Source: JAEUQQ01 sp963697285
GTDB lineage: Bacteria; Acidobacteriota; Vicinamibacteria; Vicinamibacterales; JAFNAJ01
Reading direction: 5' to 3'
Assembly: GCA_963697285.1 (NCBI GenBank)
Contig: CAVONI010000011.1
Span: 434,001-498,000, forward strand
Length of the DNA: 64,000 nt
Made by a program: the position numbers and the translations under genes. Below are positions 14,389 through 21,630 of the stretch, piece by piece. How positions within the stretch are numbered: the stretch's first letter is position 1; every line of letters begins with the position of its first letter. The notes beneath the pieces were generated by a model that was given only the letters and a program-made list of their open reading frames with translations, had not been told where the DNA came from and did no database searches.

Positions 14389-15041
14389 TTCTGGATCACG
14401 ACCGCCTGCCCCGCCTGGACGTGGATTTCCTGCACGCGTGCCGGGAGCGGGAACGGGTCGTCGAGGCCGATGCCACGCGGGCTGTCGGGTGTCTGCGAGT
14501 AGAACGCCACGAGCTCGGCCAGCACCATCTTTGGAATGGGTACGCCGGCGATGGACGCGTAGGCGAGGTCGAACCGAGCAAGTCCATCCGCGGCCGACAG
14601 CGACCCGGAGGCCGTGACGAGCACGCGACCCGTCAGCAGGTTCATGGGATCGAGCCAGCCCCTCGGCTTCGCGACGCGTACCCGATCGAGGTCGACCACC
14701 GCCCGGCCCTCGACCTGGCCGTCGCCCACCATGCGCAGGTAGGGATCGACAACGCCCGGCGGCAGGTCGGGCCCCGCGACGAAGCGCAGGAACGAGTTGA
14801 GTTCGGCTTCGGTCACGGGCGTCAGGCGCGCGCCCGGCAGCGGCGATCGGCCGTATTGCTGGATGCTCATCACCTTCCGCTGCAAGCTGTCGGCGTCGCG
14901 CCGCGAGAGGGCCACGTCGGCCGAGAGCGCGACGGCGGCAACACCGGCGAGCGCCAGGGCGAGCGTTCGCACCCGGGCGCCGGGTGAGACGCGCGACGAG
15001 GGCGTGCGAGTGGATGGGCAGGCAGGCGTGAACATCGACAA
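14385..15041 (-). CDS. Exported or membrane-anchored protein of unknown function
   Basis: A 218-residue protein not recognised. One hydrophobic segment (about residues 24-42, VRTLALALAGVAAVALSADVAL) suggests a signal peptide or N-terminal anchor. The rest is soluble, with LTPVTEAELNSFLRFV, then VEGRAVVDLDRVRV and repeated short beta-like stretches (GRVLVTASGSLSAADGLARF), and ends VQEIHVQAGQAVVIQK. The pattern resembles periplasmic lipid-binding or assembly proteins, but this is only an impression. It overlaps recG by four bases and follows the Spy-like gene. Confidence 0.65.
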   Translation of the reverse strand: MSMFTPACPSTRTPSSRVSPGARVRTLALALAGVAAVALSADVALSRRDADSLQRKVMSIQQYGRSPLPGARLTPVTEAELNSFLRFVAGPDLPPGVVDPYLRMVGDGQVEGRAVVDLDRVRVAKPRGWLDPMNLLTGRVLVTASGSLSAADGLARFDLAYASIAGVPIPKMVLAELVAFYSQTPDSPRGIGLDDPFPLPARVQEIHVQAGQAVVIQK

Positions 15042-15109
15042 TCCAGCTGGGGACTCTGCGAGTGTAGCTGGATTGGGCCCGGCCGGAAACCGGCGTCCCG
15101 CCGGGAGCC

Positions 15110-15679
15110 TCAGGGCTGACGCTGGTTGCGGCGGTTCCCCTGCCGGGCGCGCATCATCAGATCGACCTTGCGCCGCTCCATCTGCGCCTCGAAAACACGG
15201 AAGCGCGCCAGCTGCACTGGCGTCAGGAGCGCGGTCGCCGCGTCGCTCGCCTTCCGCACCTCGATCTCCGACGACGCATCGTGGTCGTCGAGCGCACGAA
15301 GCTGCTCACGGAGGGCTGCCTCGTCTGTCGGGGCGTCGCGCACGAGGCGGCCGAGTTGGTTCAGGAGGCGCATCCGCGCCTGTGACTGGCGCCGGCGAAC
15401 CTCGAGCAACGCCGTGAAGCGGGGCACGAACCGGCCGAACTGCTCCTCGTCGAGCCCGAGTTGCTCCTGCGCCTGCACCACGGCATACGCATCGAACAGC
15501 TTGCCCACCTCGCCGGGGTTCGACGGGAGTGAACCCTCGACCTGGTTCCCTGGTCTGCCCTGGGGCGGACGCGGGGGGGGAGGCCCCTGGGGGCCCTGGG
15601 CCGACGCGGCCGCGCTACAGGCTCCCACGAGCACCAGCACCATCGCGACACGGCACAGGATGTGAGACATCACGTTCAT
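15110..15679 (-). CDS. Spy/CpxP-like periplasmic protein
   Basis: A 189-residue exported protein with a clear signal peptide (MVLVLVGACSAAASAQG), a Pro/Gly/Gln-rich linker, and an all-helical charged body. Phrases such as EQLGLDEEQFGRFVPRFTALLE and TALLTPVQLARFRVFEAQMERR match the LTxxQ-style repeats of Spy/CpxP refolding or metal-sensing proteins. It overlaps the upstream anti-sigma gene by four bases, so it is the third gene of an ECF sigma-anti-sigma-effector unit. Inference: an envelope-stress sensor or chaperone of this sigma system. Confidence 0.72.
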   Translation of the reverse strand: MNVMSHILCRVAMVLVLVGACSAAASAQGPQGPPPPRPPQGRPGNQVEGSLPSNPGEVGKLFDAYAVVQAQEQLGLDEEQFGRFVPRFTALLEVRRRQSQARMRLLNQLGRLVRDAPTDEAALREQLRALDDHDASSEIEVRKASDAATALLTPVQLARFRVFEAQMERRKVDLMMRARQGNRRNQRQP

Positions 15680-16275
15680 GGTTTCCTCACGGTGATGGCA
15701 GGGCCGCGCCCTTCGAGTTCGTCACGCAGCAACGACACCAGCGCACGACGCTCGTCGCCGCTCAGGTCCTGCACGGCGATCTCGGCGCCGACCGGTGCCA
15801 GGAATTCGTCCAACGACTCGCCCTGCACCGGATCGGCATTGGCGACATCCACGACCAGCTCCCACTCCTCGTCGGCGGGCAACGCCATGGCGGCGCCGTA
15901 CCCGGCAAGGGCTGAGTCCGACACGGTCGGCACCGACGGCAGGACGGATCCAGGCATCCGCCCGGGCCATAGCGCGACCAGCACCAGCACCGTCGCGAGG
16001 CCCCCGCCGAGCCCGTAGGCCCACGACCGCCACCCGGTGAACCGGGCCCTCGCAGGGGCCGGCTCTCCGTCGATCGCAAGCCGAACGCGACGGCTGAAGT
16101 GCTCCCAGAACAGGGGTGAGGGTTCGGGGATCTCGTCGGCGGTGACGCGCGCCATCGTCGATGCCAGGGCGGCGAGGTCTTCGCGGCACTGGGCACACGA
16201 CGCGAGGTGGGGATCGGCTTGCATGCCCGGCGATTCGGCCAGCGCGAGCAAGGCTTCGCGTGTCAGGTGCATCAC
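15676..16275 (-). CDS. Zinc-finger anti-sigma factor
   Basis: A 199-residue protein with an N-terminal ZAS-type zinc motif HLASCAQC (H-x3-C-x2-C) and a single membrane helix (about 118-137, GLGGGLATVLVLVALWPG), then an extracytoplasmic part. This is the standard layout of a membrane anti-sigma factor that holds its ECF sigma at the membrane. It overlaps the sigma gene upstream by four bases. The C-terminal ends ALVSLLRDELEGRGPAI, like other members whose sensor half is small. Confidence 0.82.
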   Translation of the reverse strand: MMHLTREALLALAESPGMQADPHLASCAQCREDLAALASTMARVTADEIPEPSPLFWEHFSRRVRLAIDGEPAPARARFTGWRSWAYGLGGGLATVLVLVALWPGRMPGSVLPSVPTVSDSALAGYGAAMALPADEEWELVVDVANADPVQGESLDEFLAPVGAEIAVQDLSGDERRALVSLLRDELEGRGPAITVRKP

Positions 16276-16931
16276 GCCACCTCCGTGTCGTCGAGCAGGC
16301 GTTTCAGGTTCCGCAGGGCGTGGAAGAAGTTGGCTTTCACCGCGCCGACCGAGCTGCCGAGGATGCGGGCGATCTGCTCGTGGGGCAACTCGTGGTACAT
16401 GCGCAGGATCACCGTCGCCCGCTGCTTGCGCGGGAGCTTCGCGATGGCGCGGCGCACGTGCGCGGCCTGCTCCTGGCGATCGACGTCGCGGTCGGGCGCC
16501 TCGGTCGCGCTGACGTGGCGTTCGCCGACGAGTGCTTCCATCGGCGGCGTCTTCAGGCTGACCTTGTTGAGCGACGTATTGACGGCAATGCGATACAGCC
16601 AGGTGCTGAGGGCCGCGTCGCCCTTGTAGGCCGCGATGCCGCGGTAGGCGCGGACGAACACGTCCTGCGCGAGGTCGCTGGCATCTTCATGGTTGCCGAC
16701 GAAGCGGTAGCACACGCGATACACCGCCCGACGATGCCGCTCGACGAGGACGTCGAACGCGTCACGGGAACCGGCCGCAGCGGCCCGCACGAGGGTGGCG
16801 TCGTCGGCCTCGCGATCGACCGGCGTGTGGGGCGTGACCTCAGACACCGGGCCCTGCGGGCGCGGCGGCATGCGTTCGGCGTTCCATGCGGGCACGACCT
16901 CCGTCCATCCGGGTGCATCGCCGTGGGTCAC
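16272..16931 (-). CDS. ECF-type sigma factor (RpoE-like)
   Basis: A 219-residue extracytoplasmic-function sigma factor. Region 2 is seen in YRFVGNHEDASDLAQDVFVRAYRG and WLYRIAVNTSLNKVSL; region 4 in LPRKQRATVILRMYHELPHEQIARIL with the helix-turn-helix GSSVGAVKANFFHALRNLK. The GTG start at 16931 has GGGAG nine bases upstream; MPPRPQGPVSEV at 16871 is a possible alternative. It leads a run sigma, anti-sigma, Spy-like, unknown, recG. It is divergent from lexA. Confidence 0.88.
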   Translation of the reverse strand: MTHGDAPGWTEVVPAWNAERMPPRPQGPVSEVTPHTPVDREADDATLVRAAAAGSRDAFDVLVERHRRAVYRVCYRFVGNHEDASDLAQDVFVRAYRGIAAYKGDAALSTWLYRIAVNTSLNKVSLKTPPMEALVGERHVSATEAPDRDVDRQEQAAHVRRAIAKLPRKQRATVILRMYHELPHEQIARILGSSVGAVKANFFHALRNLKRLLDDTEVA

Positions 16932-17039
16932 GAGGTGGGGCTCCCATGAGGCGCTCGGCGGCCGGGCCGTCAGTCCGCCTCTGGCAGAGTAAGACCGCCA
17001 CGGCGTGGCAGGCGTTTAGTCGCGCCGGTGAATCGCGCA

Positions 17040-17071
17040 TTGACTTTCGCCTTTTGTTTGCATACCATGCA
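17040..17071 (+). promoter_or_regulatory. lexA promoter with palindromic operator over the -10
   Basis: TTGACT (17040-17045), 17-base spacer, TACCAT (17063-17068). The perfect inverted repeat TGCAT-ACC-ATGCA (17059-17071) covers the -10 box, an ideal place for autorepression. Family knowledge: LexA represses its own gene by binding an inverted repeat at the promoter. That this palindrome is the LexA site is inference. Confidence 0.65.
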
Positions 17072-17132
17072 GCGGTCAGGTGTCACCAGCCGCGACCGCT
17101 CCTGGTCGGGCCATCCGGGTGGAGGTTCCGTG

Positions 17133-17738
17133 GTGCAGCCGCTCACCAAACGTCAGCGCGAGATTCTCGACTATCTCACGGATTTCATCCAGCGCCACGG
17201 CTATGCCCCGAGCCTCGAAGAGATCGGGCGCCAGTTCGGGTTGTCGTCGCTGGCGACGGTACACAAACACCTTACGAACCTGCAAGACAAGGGCTTCATC
17301 CGTCGGGCGTGGAATCGGTCGCGGTCGGTCGAGATGGTGCCGAGCCGGACGGGAGGACGGTCGGTCGAATTGCCGTTGCTGGGCAACGTGGCCGCCGGGA
17401 TGCCCATTGAAGCGATCGTGGGCAGCGAGACGATCTCGGTGCCCGAGACCTTCGTGGGTCGCAAGGAAACGTACGTATTGCGGGTCAAGGGCGAGTCGAT
17501 GATCGACGAGCAGATTCGCGACGGCGACTTCGTCATCGTCGAGGATCGGACGACGGCCGAGAATGGCGAGATGGTCATCGCCATGCTCGAAGGCGCCGAC
17601 GTCACCCTCAAGAAGTTCTATCGCGAGAATGGGCACGTGCGTCTGCAACCGGCGAACCCGGCGATGCAGGCGCTGGTCGTGCCTGCGGAACGCGTCCAGG
17701 TGCGGGGCGTCGTCATCGGCGTCATGCGCCGCTATTGA
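17133..17738 (+). CDS. lexA: SOS repressor LexA
   Basis: Represses DNA-damage genes and is inactivated by RecA-stimulated self-cleavage. The 201-residue product has an N-terminal winged helix (LTKRQREILDYLTDFIQRHG, then LEEIGRQFGLSSLATVHKHL), the cleavage site Ala-Gly in GNVAAGMPIEA, catalytic Ser in VKGESMIDEQIRDGD and catalytic Lys in DVTLKKFY. The frame is open to 17028, but GGAGG at 17121-17125 points to the tandem GTG codons at 17130 and 17133; the second gives seven-base spacing. Downstream are DUF3467 and a Y-family polymerase, as in an SOS unit. Confidence 0.93.
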   Translation: MQPLTKRQREILDYLTDFIQRHGYAPSLEEIGRQFGLSSLATVHKHLTNLQDKGFIRRAWNRSRSVEMVPSRTGGRSVELPLLGNVAAGMPIEAIVGSETISVPETFVGRKETYVLRVKGESMIDEQIRDGDFVIVEDRTTAENGEMVIAMLEGADVTLKKFYRENGHVRLQPANPAMQALVVPAERVQVRGVVIGVMRRY

Positions 17739-17764
17739 GTGTGGTGCGGGCGAGGCCCGCTGTC

Positions 17765-18082
17765 ATGAGCGAACGTCGTCAAGTCAACTTCACGATCGTG
17801 CCGGCCGAATCGGGCGACGCCCCGCGGACCTATGCGAATTTCTGCGCGGTGTCGCACACGCCGTTCGATTTCACGCTGACCTTCTGCGAAGTGCAGCCCC
17901 TGACCGAACGCGACGTCAAGCAAGCCGAGGCCGATCACGTGATCCACGCGCCCGTCAAGGCGAAGCTGGTCGTGCCCGTGCAGTTCATCCCGAACCTCAT
18001 CTCGGCCCTGCAGGAGCACTGGCGCGTGTTCGGGGAGTCGCAACCGTCGCCCGCCGAGTGGAAGGGTGGTCCCGTGCACTGA
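17765..18082 (+). CDS. DUF3467 family protein
   Basis: Small soluble protein of 105 residues. VNFTIVPAESGDAPRTYANF and FDFTLTFCEV followed by VPVQFIPNLISALQEHWRVF match the DUF3467 family, whose function is unknown. It starts 26 bases after the lexA stop, so it is likely co-transcribed and under SOS control by position. Confidence 0.75.
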   Translation: MSERRQVNFTIVPAESGDAPRTYANFCAVSHTPFDFTLTFCEVQPLTERDVKQAEADHVIHAPVKAKLVVPVQFIPNLISALQEHWRVFGESQPSPAEWKGGPVH

Positions 18083-18196
18083 CGCCGGCCACGTCCGGCG
18101 CCCCGGGAGTCCCGGGCGCATCCGACGTGCCCTCGGCGTCCTGACGTTGACACGCGAGGCGTGCCGAAGGCGCCTCGTGTCGGGAGAGGTGTCGCC

Positions 18197-19333
18197 ATGC
18201 CCCAGTTCATCGTGGTGAGGCTTGTCGATTTTCACGCCGCCGCCGAGCGCCGCGTCGCGCCCGGCCTCGCTGGGCACCCGCTCGTGATCGGTGGCCCGCG
18301 TCACGGTCGCGGCACGGTCGTCGCGCTGTCGTCAGAGGCCAGGGCGCTTGGCGTGCGCGAGGGCATGCCGCTCCGCGACGCCAGCGCGCTCGCTCCGCAC
18401 GCCGTGTTCCTGCCCGGACGCCTCGACCGGGCACTCGACCTGGCGTGCGAGCTCGACGAGGCCATACGCCAGCACGCGGCGCACGTCGCGTGGAGCACGA
18501 TCGACGAGGCCACGATCCAGCTGGCCTCGGGCAGCGCCGACGCGCTGGTCGACGCGCTGGCGGCGGAGGTCTCGTCGCGCTTCGGCATGGTCACGGCTGT
18601 CGGCATTGCCGGATCGCAGATCGCGGCCTGCGTCGCGGCACGCCTGGTGGGCGTGCGTGGGATCTTGCACGTGCTGCCCGGCTACGAGCGGCGCTTTCTC
18701 GCCGACCTCGACATCACCTGGCTCGACGGGATCAGCCCTGTGGTGCTCGACCGCCTTCGGTCGCGCGGCATCAACACGTTCGGTGACGTCGCGTCGTTGC
18801 CGTCATCGACGCTCGTGGACGTGATCGGACGCGGAGGCCCCGTGCTCGCGCGGCACGCGGCAGGCGACGACGACCGACGCGTGGCCCCGGCGACAGTGCC
18901 GCGGCGCCTGTGTCGAACCATGGCGTGGGATCGCCTGCAGGTCGACGCGACGCCGACGGCCGTCGCGCTCGATGCGCACGTCGAGACGTTGGCACGACGG
19001 CTCCTGCACTTCGGCTGCGGCGCGCGCAGCCTGTCACTGCGCGTCGAGTTCGACGACGGCCAGGCCGAGCAACGTTCGGTATCGATGTCGATGCCCACCG
19101 CTGACGTCGCGTCGTTCCTGGTCGCAGCACGCGCGCTGGCATCCCGCCTGCAACTCGACGCGCGACCGTGGCGGTGCGCCACGGTCGCTGTCGGCGGCCT
19201 GTCTGCCGTGCCGAAACAACTGGCGTTGTTCGGCTCCAGGGCGGTGCCGCTGCGCGCCGCCGCGAGGCGGCGTACGCGGGCGGGCGTTGCCGCATTGGCT
19301 GCGCTGCCCTACCTGCAGAAGCGTCGTGCCTGA
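18197..19333 (+). CDS. Y-family DNA polymerase-like protein
   Basis: A 378-residue relative of DinB/ImuB translesion polymerases. The N-terminal VVRLVDFHAAAERR corresponds to motif I; GTVVALSSEARALGVREGMPL is the typical nucleotide-binding stretch; WSTIDEATIQL corresponds to the SxDE motif, so the acidic residues are kept. ITWLDGISPVVLDRLRSRGINTFGDVASL is the helix-hairpin-helix thumb, followed by a little-finger domain. No beta-clamp peptide is obvious. The start at 18197 follows GGGAGAGG; a longer frame from 18161 lacks this. Position two genes after lexA suggests DNA-damage induction. No imuA or dnaE2 gene is in the window. Confidence 0.75.
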   Translation: MPQFIVVRLVDFHAAAERRVAPGLAGHPLVIGGPRHGRGTVVALSSEARALGVREGMPLRDASALAPHAVFLPGRLDRALDLACELDEAIRQHAAHVAWSTIDEATIQLASGSADALVDALAAEVSSRFGMVTAVGIAGSQIAACVAARLVGVRGILHVLPGYERRFLADLDITWLDGISPVVLDRLRSRGINTFGDVASLPSSTLVDVIGRGGPVLARHAAGDDDRRVAPATVPRRLCRTMAWDRLQVDATPTAVALDAHVETLARRLLHFGCGARSLSLRVEFDDGQAEQRSVSMSMPTADVASFLVAARALASRLQLDARPWRCATVAVGGLSAVPKQLALFGSRAVPLRAAARRRTRAGVAALAALPYLQKRRA

Positions 19334-19440
19334 CGAGCCGCGCGGCGACGGGGCGCGGCCATCGAGGCGGCCGCGCCGCCGTGACACATCGGCGCACCGG
19401 CGCGCGCCAGCGCGCGTGCCCCCGCTGCGAGTGAACCTGC

Positions 19441-19446
19441 TATCCT
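19441..19446 (+). promoter_or_regulatory. -10 box TATCCT directly before nth
   Basis: TATCCT ends six bases before the nth ATG at 19453, where transcription should start at the start codon itself. No Shine-Dalgarno sequence is present. Candidate leaderless promoter. Confidence 0.45.
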
Positions 19447-19452
19447 CGCGCC

Positions 19453-20160
19453 ATGGCGAAGAAGACGGTCAAGGCGAAGCGCCCGGGGCGCGTGACGCCT
19501 CGTCGCGATGCCGCCGACGTCATCGGGCGGCTGGCGACGACCTTTCCGGATGCGGACACCGAGCTGCGCTTCAGGACGCCGTTCGAGTTGCTGGTCGCGA
19601 CCGTGCTGTCGGCGCAGTCGTCTGATGCGCGGGTCAACCTGACCACCCCCGAGTTGTTTGCCAGGTACCCGGACGCCCACGCCCTGGCGAACGCCGACAT
19701 CCCCGAGCTCGAACAGCTCCTCGTTCCGACGGGCTTCTTCCGGCAGAAGGCGCGCGCGGTGACAGGGCTCTCGCGTCGGCTCGTCGACGAACACGGGGGT
19801 GAGGTCCCCGCCGACCTCGATTACCTCGTCACGCTGCCGGGTGTCGGGCGCAAGACCGCGAACGTCGTGCTCGGGCACGCGTTGGGCGTACCGGGCCTGC
19901 CTGTGGACCGGCACGTGCTGCGCGTCGCGAACCGCATCGGTCTCGCCACCGGCGACGACCCCATCAAGGTCGAGCAGCAGTTGTGCGACCAACTCGCGCC
20001 GGCGCAATGGACGCTGGCCTCCGACTGCCTGATCCTGCACGGGCGCCGCGTCTGCCGTCCGACACCGCTATGCCCGAAGTGCGTGGTGAACGACGTGTGC
20101 CGGTACGCGTTGGGCGGGGCCGCCTCGTCTGCGCGACGGGTGCGAGGTGGACGCCCATGA
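19453..20160 (+). CDS. nth: Endonuclease III
   Basis: Base-excision-repair glycosylase/AP lyase for oxidised pyrimidines. The 235-residue product has the helix-hairpin-helix LPGVGRKTANVVLGHALG containing the catalytic Lys, the catalytic Asp in PVDRHVLRVANRIG, and a four-cysteine [4Fe-4S] cluster at the C-terminus, CRPTPLCPKCVVNDVC. The first Cys spacing is five residues rather than the usual six. An N-terminal basic extension of about 15 residues precedes the core. The stop overlaps the next ATG (ATGA). Confidence 0.92.
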   Translation: MAKKTVKAKRPGRVTPRRDAADVIGRLATTFPDADTELRFRTPFELLVATVLSAQSSDARVNLTTPELFARYPDAHALANADIPELEQLLVPTGFFRQKARAVTGLSRRLVDEHGGEVPADLDYLVTLPGVGRKTANVVLGHALGVPGLPVDRHVLRVANRIGLATGDDPIKVEQQLCDQLAPAQWTLASDCLILHGRRVCRPTPLCPKCVVNDVCRYALGGAASSARRVRGGRP

Positions 20161-20553
20161 CCCGTGCACGCTTTGAAGAGCTGGTGGCCGAGGCCGTGGC
20201 GACGATCCCGAGGCGCTTCCGGGAGCGCATGCAGAACCTCACCATCGTGGTCGAGGACGAGCCGTCCGACGAGTTGCTCGACGAGATGGACATCCCCGAA
20301 GACGAGACGCTGTTCGGCCTGTACCAGGGCACGCCACTCACGGAGCGCGACTGGACGTACGGCAACGCCCTGCCCGACCGCATCACGCTCTTCCAGTGGC
20401 CCATCGAAGACTCGGCCGATGACGACGCCGACGTGGTTGTGGCAATCGGCGAGACCCTGATCCACGAAGTCGGGCACTACTTCGGCCTCAGCGAAGACGA
20501 GATTGAGGCGATCGAGGCGAAGTACCTGGCGCGGCGAGGCGGAGGACGAGTGA
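20157..20553 (+). CDS. Zincin-like metallopeptidase (frame shift near 20531)
   Basis: Small putative zinc peptidase of the zincin_1 family. MTRARFEELVAEAVATIPRRF opens the domain and LIHEVGHYFGLSEDEI carries the HExxH zinc motif. As written the frame runs straight into rsmA, making a 413-codon apparent fusion. Removing one base from GCGCGGCGAG (20530-20536) gives an ordinary ending AKYLAREAEDE and a TGA at 20551-20553 that overlaps the rsmA GTG as GTGA, the overlap style used throughout this window. The corrected product has 131 residues. Substrate unknown. Confidence 0.78.
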
Positions 20554-21395
20554 AGGCGCGCAAGCGGTTCGGGCAGCACTTCCTGCAGGCCGCGTGGGCT
20601 GCGAAGATCGCCGACGCGATGGCGCTCGCGCCGACGCAGGCGGTGATCGAGGTCGGCCCGGGTCAGGGCGTCCTCACGCGAGCGCTGCTCGAACGGCATC
20701 CGGCGTTGACGGCCATCGAGATCGATCGCGACCTGATCGCCGAGCTCCGCACCGCCCTTCCGGCAGCGGTGAACCTTGTCGAGGGTGACGTGCTGCGTCA
20801 GTCGTGGCCCGTGCTCTGCGATGCGGCGCGTGCCTGGCACCAGGTGCGGACCGGAGAGCCGCCGGCGACCGTGCGCGTGGTCGGCAACCTGCCCTACAAC
20901 ATCGCGAGCCCGCTGCTGATCGACCTGCTCCACGCCGCGCGCGACGCGACAGGGATGCTCGACGCGGTGGTGATGGTGCAACGCGAGGTGGCCGAGCGCA
21001 TCGTTGCCGTGCCCGACACGGCTGACTACGGGCCGCTCGCGGTGGTCATGCAGACCTGGGCCGACGCGACGCGGGTCATGGACGTGCCGCCCGGCGCCTT
21101 CCGCCCGGTCCCGAAGGTCTGGTCGACGGTCATCCGGCTGCGGTGGCGGGAGGCTGACATCACGGTGTCCGACATCCCGACCTTCGACCAGGTCACCCGC
21201 CGGATATTCCAGCAGCGCCGCAAACAGCTCACGAATACCCTGCTGAGCCTGGCGCACGAGCGCGGCGGCAACGCGGCGACCTGGCTGGCCGACGCCGGTC
21301 TCGACGGCACGCGGAGGCCGGGGACCCTGACGCGTCCGGAACTGGCACGCCTGGCGGCAGTTGTGGGCGTCGCGCCCGCCCGTGGCGTGGTATAG
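20550..21395 (+). CDS. rsmA: 16S rRNA dimethyladenosine transferase
   Basis: KsgA/RsmA dimethylates A1518 and A1519 in the 3' end of 16S rRNA. The 281-residue product begins VKARKRFGQHFLQ, the conserved opening, then IEVGPGQGVLTRALLE (SAM motif I), NLPYNIASPLLI (catalytic NLPY), and FRPVPKVWSTVIRLR. The GTG start at 20550 has GGAGG four bases upstream and matches the family's N-terminus exactly, which argues that the in-frame join to the upstream zincin gene is an artefact. Confidence 0.92.
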   Translation: MKARKRFGQHFLQAAWAAKIADAMALAPTQAVIEVGPGQGVLTRALLERHPALTAIEIDRDLIAELRTALPAAVNLVEGDVLRQSWPVLCDAARAWHQVRTGEPPATVRVVGNLPYNIASPLLIDLLHAARDATGMLDAVVMVQREVAERIVAVPDTADYGPLAVVMQTWADATRVMDVPPGAFRPVPKVWSTVIRLRWREADITVSDIPTFDQVTRRIFQQRRKQLTNTLLSLAHERGGNAATWLADAGLDGTRRPGTLTRPELARLAAVVGVAPARGVV

Positions 21396-21630
21396 TTGCA
21401 ACGTTTTTTCGCCCCTTCCTGACCAGGCGGAATCCCAACTGCCTGAGCGGTCAGAGCCCGGTGCAACGCCGTGCTCGGGGATCGCGTGCCGGTATGTTCG
21501 AACGCCGGCACGAAGCCGACAACCTATCCGGGGACACTTTTCTGACGCCAGGCGTGTGGCTGTCTGCACCTTGGCGACCGACACATCGTCTGTGCCGCCG
21601 TGATGGCGTTGTCACAGGCGTGGAGCACGA
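21391..21630 (+). promoter_or_regulatory. Promoter and long structured 5' leader of the RNase J gene
   Basis: An extended -10 TGGTATAGT (TATAGT at 21391-21396) overlaps the end of rsmA. Transcription from about 21403 gives a leader of about 228 bases before the rnj ATG, unusual in a region where genes mostly overlap. It begins with a T-run (ACGTTTTTTCG) and holds a perfect 8-bp hairpin, CGTGCCGG (21485-21492) with CCGGCACG (21505-21512), whose loop contains GTTCGAAC. I do not recognise a known riboswitch. Confidence 0.5.

Noticed and set aside
19821..21584. A 587-codon open frame on the minus strand opposite nth, rsmA and the rnj leader
   Set aside because: High-GC codon shadow: rich in Arg, His, Asp and Gly, no domain, and the opposite strand carries well-known genes.
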